From Bretschneidera sinensis (lineage: Eukaryota > Streptophyta > Magnoliopsida > Brassicales > Akaniaceae): 64,000 bases of DNA. The DNA lies in contig CM043700.1 in assembly GCA_023935145.1 (NCBI GenBank), forward strand, positions 39,846,620 to 39,910,619, in the 5' to 3' direction. The position numbers and the translations under genes were made by a program. Every line of letters begins with the position of its first letter. Position 1 is the stretch's first letter. This document shows positions 57,566 to 64,000 of the stretch, one piece after another. The notes beneath the pieces were generated by a model, which did no database searches, was not told the origin of the DNA, and saw only the letters and a program-made list of their open reading frames with translations.

Positions 57566-58941
57566 TAGTCTTCCAATATTCATTTATATATCCATATAAT
57601 TCGATAATAGCATTCTATTATCACTACTCATATCATAATCCTTATCATTTATCAATCTCTTCCTCTCATATATTTAATCATCTTGAGACTATCATTTCTA
57701 TCACATAATTACCTCATTATAAGGTTCATAGCATAAAATCAATCACTCATATAATTCTTATAATATCATACTTTCATATTTATTTTTCATCATATCTGCT
57801 TCTCTGTGAGACTCATTCATCTATCAATGAATTTACAATCAAGAATAACGCTTTAACATCTCAAGCAATAATAATCAATATTTAAAACAAACACAATGCA
57901 TGAATTTAAATTATGTTATTATTAGGGAACATTTTCCCAAATTTTGACATGTTTTAGCTTAGACTGGCTGTCATCCCAGATCTTTTATTTTCATTTAGAC
58001 CGGTTGCCTTCCTGGTTCTTTTATTTCAGCTATACCCGCTGCCATGGTTCTTTTATTTTCATTTAGACTGGCTGTCTTCCTGGTTCTTTTATTTTCAACA
58101 TATACCAGCTGCCACAATTCTTTTATTTTCATTTAGATCGGTTGCCTTCCCAGTTCTTTTATTTTCATGCATATGAACAATGATATGAAATATGCATATG
58201 AGCAATCAATAAAACAAGCATACATTCAAGCATTCAATTTAGCTATCCAACTCTTTCTCGAAATTATTATTTTTATCATATTCATTAAATTATCTCCTCA
58301 TATATCATATCAAATTATCAATCATAGCTTGTCGAGAATTTCATTATATATTTCATCAACTCATTATTTCATTAATATTACTTCTCATATAATAAATTTT
58401 GAACATATAAATTATTCATATAATATTACTCAATCAACTTTCATATATCATCCAATCATTGTAGTTCAATAATTAATTCAAATATCATCATTTTATATTT
58501 CATATTTATCTCGATTACTAAAAGTAAATCTAACTCACCACGTAGCACTTAAAGCTACCCATTGATCACCTCTTTGCCTTTCCTACTTCTTTCATAAATT
58601 TCAGCCGATTGTTGATCGTTAACACCTGACATTATATTTATATTAAAATTTCTAATTTATTCTTCAATTCTTCCAGAATTCATACCCTTTAAAAATTTTC
58701 CATATTGAATTACGGGTAATTTCATGTATGCTAAATTTCAAAAATAAAATTCGCACTATTACCTTTTATTTTTATTAGAGATTCCCTCAAGTCTCTTTAA
58801 AATTCTCTTGTAAACCTCTTCAAAATTTTACTCTTTCAACTTTTCTTTAAGTCCCCAGCTTTTTAAAGAAAGAGAGAAATTTGAATTGAAGAAAAAATGA
58901 AACCTATCCGGATTTGGAACGAATAATTAAAATAAAGTAAA

Positions 58942-59000
<59 letters not shown>

Positions 59001-59329
59001 CACACACACACATACACACACACACTAACCGTTTACTGCACTGCACCATTTCCACCTTTTCGGTTTGTTGTCTAACATGTAATTTGCATGTTAGACAGCC
59101 AACACCTGGTGCAGGTGTTGGCGCCAAATGTTTTTTTTTTTTTTTCTTTTTATTCTCCCACACCTTGACCTTTTTTTTTTCTTTGTAACTACACCACCAT
59201 GTATTTAGTTTTTTTTTCAAAAGAATTATTTTATTCAATAATAAATCTTTCATGTACATATTATTTTATTTTCATGTAATAACTATCAAATTACTTCTTT
59301 ACCCTTACTTTAAGAACACTGGTATTACA
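57566..59329 (-). repeat. 5' LTR of element D, right part
   Basis: Continues the LTR from TAGTCTTCCAATATTCATT to GTATTACA at 59329. A diverged 36-bp-type repeat lies near 57960-58160 and a (TA)n(CA)n run at 58946-59026. The last 550 bp are the counterpart of 16662-17173. Confidence 0.82.
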
Positions 59330-59394
59330 ATATAATTCTTTTTTTTCTTGATAATTTGATATCTGGTCTCTTTTTTGAAATGCACAAAAATATT

Positions 59395-60103
59395 TGTTGG
59401 GATTTTGGTTCAAATCTCTACAAACAGGTCTAATTGGTTTGGGAAAGAGTCATGTTCCCACGGATCCGGTTCCGTGGGAGTTACCACGAAATCGAGAAAC
59501 TTTACTGTTAATCACGAGAACTGCAATAGCAATTGAATATTTAAATTTTTTATTTTTTATTTTTTATTCACTTACTACTGTAGTTCCCTATAATTACCAA
59601 TAAAGTTCCCCAATTCATTTCTCTTTTGTATTAAGAATATAACTAGGTTTCTATGTTGTTTCGGTTCTTCTCCTAGTAGTATTAGGAAAATCCACTTTAT
59701 ATGAAGGGAGTTCGAGAGAAGATTTAAGTCACTCATAATTCTATTATACATTATAAATCGAAGAGGTTTACTACTAGAGCTAGGTTAAGAGCCTTAAGTG
59801 TATTGAGGTTTTGGATTGTCAAAGTAAAGAGAGCACTTACAACTACAACTAGGTTGAAAGTTTTATTTGTGTTGAGGCTTTTGGGTTGTGAAGTAGTGAG
59901 AGTTTAGCAACTTTACTCTTCCTAAAGTTGTGATTAAAAATTAATAAACCAGTGAGGTTTGTTGGTAGACTTTGCTCTTCCTAAAGTCCTCAAAGCTCAT
60001 CACGGAAGCGAAAACCAATGCCGTTCCGTTTACAAAATCCATATAAACAAACATATGTAATTTTATATTTTAATTTACATTATCGTGCGTAAGCAAGACA
60101 ACA
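59395..60103 (+). repeat. Probable solo LTR of a copia-type element (copy 2)
   Basis: Counterpart of 17239-17899 with TGTTGGGATTTTGG and AAGACAACA ends. It has an extra 45 bp or so near 59712-59757. The TATA region is altered to TTTATATGAAG. Confidence 0.4.
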
Positions 60104-60388
60104 AATTATAGATATAACCGTACCTAAATTCAATTAGAATTCAAAAACTGGCTTTGGTGTTTTTTTGTTGTCGTTCTCCGGATGAGCCGTTGAACAAAAT
60201 TCAAACAATGTACTATAAATATAGTATTAATTTAATTGGGCAGCACTGCTGCTATATATAGTGCTGCGTAAATATTTAAAATTCGAACAAATTAAGCACC
60301 AACAGCTAGCTCTCCTTCTACCTAATTTTAACTTATAATTTCCTCTTTTAATTAGCTGAGCAGCTGCTTAAATTTTGATCTTTTATGT

Positions 60389-60580
60389 ATGGCTGATTCA
60401 TCTCGGAGATGGTTGTGGCAGGATTTGGCGGTAATTAGTGTTACGTTGTTATGTATGTTGTTGGTCTCAAATGCAGGGGTTGTTGATGCTGCTCACCGTC
60501 TTTTGACAAATGGACTCGGTCTAACACTACCTATGGGGTATGATCCACTCGTATATATGGATAGACTCGAGTCGAGTTGA
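60389..60580 (+). CDS. Hypothetical small secreted protein, first exon or remnant (copy 2)
   Basis: A 63-codon frame begins MADSSRRWLW, with a hydrophobic core (about 12-30) and a small-residue cleavage-like region before AAHRLL. The following part, TNGLGLTLPMGYDPLVY, keeps an open frame and may be genuine. The last residues run into the dispersed element that begins near 60566, so the real end or a splice donor has probably been overwritten. The promoter region with CTATATATAG and the three-codon upstream frame (ATG at 60385) is shared with copy 1. Family unknown; a peptide precursor is one possibility. Confidence 0.5.
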   Translation: MADSSRRWLWQDLAVISVTLLCMLLVSNAGVVDAAHRLLTNGLGLTLPMGYDPLVYMDRLESS

Positions 60581-60955
60581 ATTTGAATACTAAACTATTT
60601 GATCTCGGATACAACCTCGAATCAAACTTAAAAATGGGATTCGAGCTTCAGGTTGATTAAAATTTACAAGACTCGAGTTCGATTCAGTTTGAGTTTGATA
60701 CTGCTTGAGCTCGATAATTAACGAGTTCATCCGAACCCGAACTCTCTAACACACGAGTTTTAAAAAGCTTTTGTGAGTCTAATGAACTTGAATGAGCATG
60801 TAATAATTTTTTTTATAATTTTAATAAATATAAATATATATTAGTACTATAATATGTATTTTAAAATAATTTTTTTAAAAAAAAATTATTTTAATTGAAC
60901 AGGTTCAAAAGCCAAACAATTTTATTTTTAGGCTTGACTCGATAAGCCAAACAAT
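60566..60955. repeat. Dispersed CTCGAGTTCGA-rich element (copy 2, shorter)
   Basis: Homologous to 18385-18790, then breaks off at about TCGATAAGCC and joins unrelated sequence. Confidence 0.4.
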
Positions 60956-60959
60956 CGAA

Positions 60960-61162
60960 CAGGCTCAGGAACATTTTCAAAATCTTCCGGATGATTGTTG
61001 GGCAGAACTTAACAGGGACTCAAAGGTATATATCATTTTAATTAAATCCCGGTAAAAAAAAAAAATTTGTGATAGCAAACTTAATCTAACAGTTACATCT
61101 TTATCCTCACAGATGACATATTATGGATTCGATCCAAGAAACCATCGTTCAGGTTAAATAAA
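60960..61162 (+). other. Two exon-like stretches of an unknown gene
   Basis: An open stretch reads QAQEHFQNLPDDCWAELNRD and ends CAAAG/GTATAT. After 80 bp ending TCCTCACAG a second stretch reads MTYYGFDPRNHRS and ends TTCAG/GTTAAA. Donor and acceptor signals fit plant introns. I do not recognise the protein; it could be transposase or host. Confidence 0.35.
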
Positions 61163-61830
61163 AAATTAAGGGAATCTATCTCACCAGTCACCATCAACTT
61201 TAATACTCTTTGTGGTAATTACATTATGTTATCCTTCTTTGGTTTGTGGGATGTGCATCGTTCTAGTTACATATACATGAATCTTTTTATCAGAACAAGT
61301 GGCCCTGACACATTTTTCACTTCTAATCTAATCTAGTTTCAAGAGGATCTTTTATAGTTATCCTTATAAACCACCAACAAAAAAGGGCTTGAAATATTTT
61401 ATTTTCAATTTTATATTATTGGGAAAGCTATATATAGTCTTCATGGACTTTACAATTTTAGAGCTGGATATATATTGATTTGTATTTTTGCACTTTCCTT
61501 CAATTTCAGGGTGTGTTATTAATATACTTTTACTTCATTAAAAATTAGTTACTTTTTTGTTTGGGGCTGTATGTATTTCAAACAAAATGATTAATTTAAG
61601 AAACTCTATTTGCTTTCTTATTACATTTGGATATTCTCCTATTTCTATTTCTAGTTTCAATACTTTGATAGTTTTTTATAAGTAAATACTTCAATCATTT
61701 TTTTAATTTTATTTTCACTGCTTTGTAATGTTCAGTTATTGCTTGATCTAGATAAGATAAATATTGTTAAAGATTAGTAGGAGATATTAAACAGGTTATT
61801 GATTCATGTCTTAATTCGACTTGGTGTTAT
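61163..61830. repeat. Duplicated non-coding segment left of the Sirevirus fragment (copy 2)
   Basis: Nearly identical to 38925-39586. Upstream sequences differ, so the duplication border is at GGAATCTATCTCACC. Confidence 0.7.
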
Positions 61831-61832
61831 AG

Positions 61833-61904
61833 GTTGGTAAAAAGCTATCAGAACTAATTCAAGACTCAAGTGGCCAGACACCTAGAACTAAACAAGGCAG
61901 GTGG
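61833..61904 (+). other. Exon-like stretch of unknown origin (copy 2)
   Basis: After TTATAG, VGKKLSELIQDSSGQTPRT is open up to the border with Sirevirus RNase H. Copy 1 has 23 bp more before that border. Confidence 0.3.
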
Positions 61905-62340
61905 TTATTGAGCTGATTTTGCAGGTTGTAAGTTAGATAGAAAAGTGGAACATGTCAATTTCTAGATGCTATGTTAACCTATTGGTTTTCAAATAAACAA
62001 AATTCATCTGCATTATCAACCGTCGAAGTGGAATCTATAATCTCTGGTAGTTGTTGTGCAAAAGTTTTATGGATAAAACAACAACTAGAAGATTATGGTA
62101 TGTGTTTTCAAAATATTCCAATTCATTGTGATAACACTAGTGCTATCAACTTGACAAAAAACTCAATTCAGTATTCCAAAACCAAATATATTGAGATAAG
62201 ACATCACTTCATAAGAGATCATGCTCAAAAGAGTGATATTAGACTAGAATTAATTCCTTCCGAAGATCACATTGCTGACATTCTTACAAAACCTTTGAAT
62301 GAAGATAGCATTTGCAAAATTAGACTGTTAATAGGATTGA
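61905..62340 (+). pseudogene. Sirevirus RNase H end of pol, copy 2
   Basis: Homologous to 39681-40113. The start ADFAGCKLDRK is followed by a small deletion in the KSTS region; from 61971 the frame reads TYWFSNKQNSSALSTVE, CDNTSAINLTKNSIQ and IADILTKPLNED. It runs past the normal stop because of a T-run change. Confidence 0.82.
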
Positions 62341-62526
62341 TTTTTTTTTTTTTGAATATGTGGGTTTTTTATTGGATTTACATTCATCATTTGCATTTGT
62401 ACCATTGAGTGAATGAAGATTAATCCCCAATTTAATATTTCTATCACTAAAAAATGGTATAGAACAAATTAGACTTGCAATTCTTCAAATATGGAGTTCA
62501 GACTTTTCTTTGAAAATCCTGATCCA

Positions 62527-62745
62527 GTCGATTGAATATAATCATTCAGTCCACTGACACACTTTTGCCTCTACAACTGAACTTTCTGCCACTTTTTAAG
62601 TCAACTGAAGATGCTCATCCTATCGACTGAATAATGTCACTCAGTAGACTGAATTAACTTTTTCAGTCAACTACATCACCAGCCATTTTGAAACCCCTCT
62701 CTACTATTATTTCGATCGACTGAAAATACTTGTCCAGTCAACTCA
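62527..62745. repeat. Array of CAGTCGACTGAAT-type motifs, pol-env spacer (copy 2)
   Basis: The same places as in copy 1 (40309-40522) hold more diverged motifs, for example CAGTCGATTGAAT, CAGTCAACT and ATCGACTGAATA. Confidence 0.75.
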
Positions 62746-62987
62746 AAACACAATTTTTCAGATTTTAAACTCTTCACTAGTTTTCAAAACTCCATTAAAA
62801 CCCTTTCTAAGCTTCTCTCTAAAAACTCTGACACACTCAAAACACTTAAAAGTTCAAAATCTCCACTAATTTTTTCCACCAAATCCCCTTTTATTGCTCG
62901 AAATCATTACCCATTCCTTAAAATCCCTTGTTTCTCTCTAAAATCTTCACATTTTGAATTTCATTTTTTGAAATCCCTAAAAAACGC

Positions 62988-62991
<4 letters not shown>

Positions 62992-63066
<75 letters not shown>
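62992..63066. repeat. (CT)n microsatellite (copy 2)
   Basis: About 75 bp of CT at the position matching 40771-40850. The Ser-Leu repeat ORF read through it is an artefact. Confidence 0.95.
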
Positions 63067-63069
<3 letters not shown>

Positions 63070-63189
63070 TTGCCAGATTTTGACAAAATCAATGTTCCCA
63101 CTTCATTATCTCATTACGGTAAAGTCTTAAAATCCCTCACTTCTCAAAACTCGTATCTCTTGGTTTTTATTTTTTTATTTTTCTCTGTC

Positions 63190-64000
63190 GTCTATAGCTA
63201 GCCAACCCAAATGGTACAAGAAGATCTACTCGAGTCCAGGTAATCCAACTTCTCATAAGCGCAAGGCTGCCACTAGAAAAAAGGGAAAATCTAAAGAAGG
63301 AGAAGGGAGTGAACCTCCAAGGGATCACCTCAATGCTTATTACTTTCAAAACGATTATGCTAAGGAGAGGTACGTCACTGCCATACAGACTAATTCCATT
63401 AGACCTAGTGGAGCCTTAGATTGTTTTACCCTTAACTTCAATAATTCCATTAGACCTCTATTTGATAGGCAGGGTTGGATTGATCTAGATATTTTTCAAG
63501 AAAAGTTCTATCTTAAGCTAGTGCATCAATTTTATGCAAATTTACAACAGTTTTCACCCTCATCAACTAGGTTTTCCACCATTGTACTGGGACATAAGCT
63601 CACTGTCATTCCCAGTGTCCTTCATGACATCCTAAAGTTATCCACTAAGTGGATCAGATGGATAAGAGATGGGTGACCCGATGATTTTGACTATCAAAAG
63701 ACCTATAGGGTTGTTAAAGGGGATAGGAATTACATTTACACATATCCTAACCTTCCTCTAGACTTTAGGATCTTAACCCTAGTCATTAACTAGACTCTAA
63801 ACCCCAAATTAGGCAGCTAAAAATGTCCCTCCAAATTAGACATCCTTTTTATCTACTGCCTTAAGACAGTGACCCTTTTGTACTCTATACCCAATCATCC
63901 TTAGTAATATGATTGTAGGGCATAATAGTGATGTAGGTGTCCTTCCATATGGCATGATCATAACCTTGCTCCTAAAGCACTTCGGAGTACCTTTTCGTGA
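63190..64000 (+). pseudogene. Sirevirus env-position ORF, copy 2 (broken, runs off the window)
   Basis: Homologous to 41010-41860. The start codon is changed (TCTATAGCT where copy 1 has TCTATGGCT). Readable pieces include PLFDRQGWIDLDIFQEKFY, HQFYANLQQFSPSSTRFS and SVLHDILKLS. Several small indels and stops. The window ends inside it. Confidence 0.6.

Larger units (their letters stand above)
48367..59329 (-). mobile_element. Ty3/gypsy element D, with nested Athila derivative
   Basis: Read on the minus strand: 5' LTR (59329 to 53028, interrupted at 53471-57565), degenerate primer site, gag-pol remnants, polypurine tract and the first 28 bp of the 3' LTR (48394-48367). It is the same family as B and C but keeps all domains in order. 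Many stops and frameshifts show it is the most decayed gypsy copy here. Confidence 0.85.

Noticed and set aside
62968..63201. Ser-Leu repeat protein
   Set aside because: Translation of a (CT)n microsatellite.

Overview
This window looks like AT-rich repetitive DNA from a flowering plant, probably a woody eudicot. I base that on several plant LTR-retrotransposon lineages (Tekay-type and Athila-type Ty3/gypsy, a Tnt1-like Ty1/copia and Sirevirus pieces), initiator-tRNA-Met primer sites, CACTA transposon ends and degenerate TTTAGGG repeats. The species cannot be named from the sequence. No rRNA or tRNA gene, CRISPR array or bacterial-type operon was seen. The only candidate host gene is a short signal-peptide ORF present twice.

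Layout. 1-15.4 kb: a duplicated flank and a degraded gypsy element (B, + strand, LTR at 459-2632). Its gag is split by a young, nearly complete Tekay-type element (2809-13367, - strand) with a 5-bp target duplication. A Sirevirus 3' remnant follows. 15.4-21.5 kb: the right end of a CACTA transposon, an antisense LTR fragment, a probable solo LTR, the small secreted-protein ORF, a fold-back element and an unoccupied copy of the CACTA target site. 21.5-36 kb: the same flank again, then gypsy element C (+, a deletion derivative of the B family). Its 3' LTR holds a decayed copia element (26912-33599, -) with a 5-bp target duplication. A second copy of the fold-back region runs into the left end of a CACTA element at 36012. 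36-42 kb: AT-rich DNA, telomere-like repeats, a GC-rich tandem repeat and a Sirevirus pol/env-like fragment. 42-48.4 kb: a 5'-truncated Athila element (+). 48.4-59.3 kb: gypsy element D (-) with an internally deleted Athila derivative in its 5' LTR. 59.3-64 kb: second copies of the solo LTR, the secreted-protein ORF and the Sirevirus fragment.

All retroelement ORFs are interrupted. The Tekay element is closest to intact: one continuous gag-pol frame with two amber codons. The order of events can be read from the nesting: family B/C/D first, then segmental duplication, then the copia, Athila and Tekay insertions. The point most worth following up is that the Athila element, and more tentatively the Sirevirus fragments, carry arrays of short near-palindromic motifs both in an LTR and in the spacer before the env-position ORF. 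The second is a CACTA target site found empty once and filled at two separate half-sites in inside-out order.
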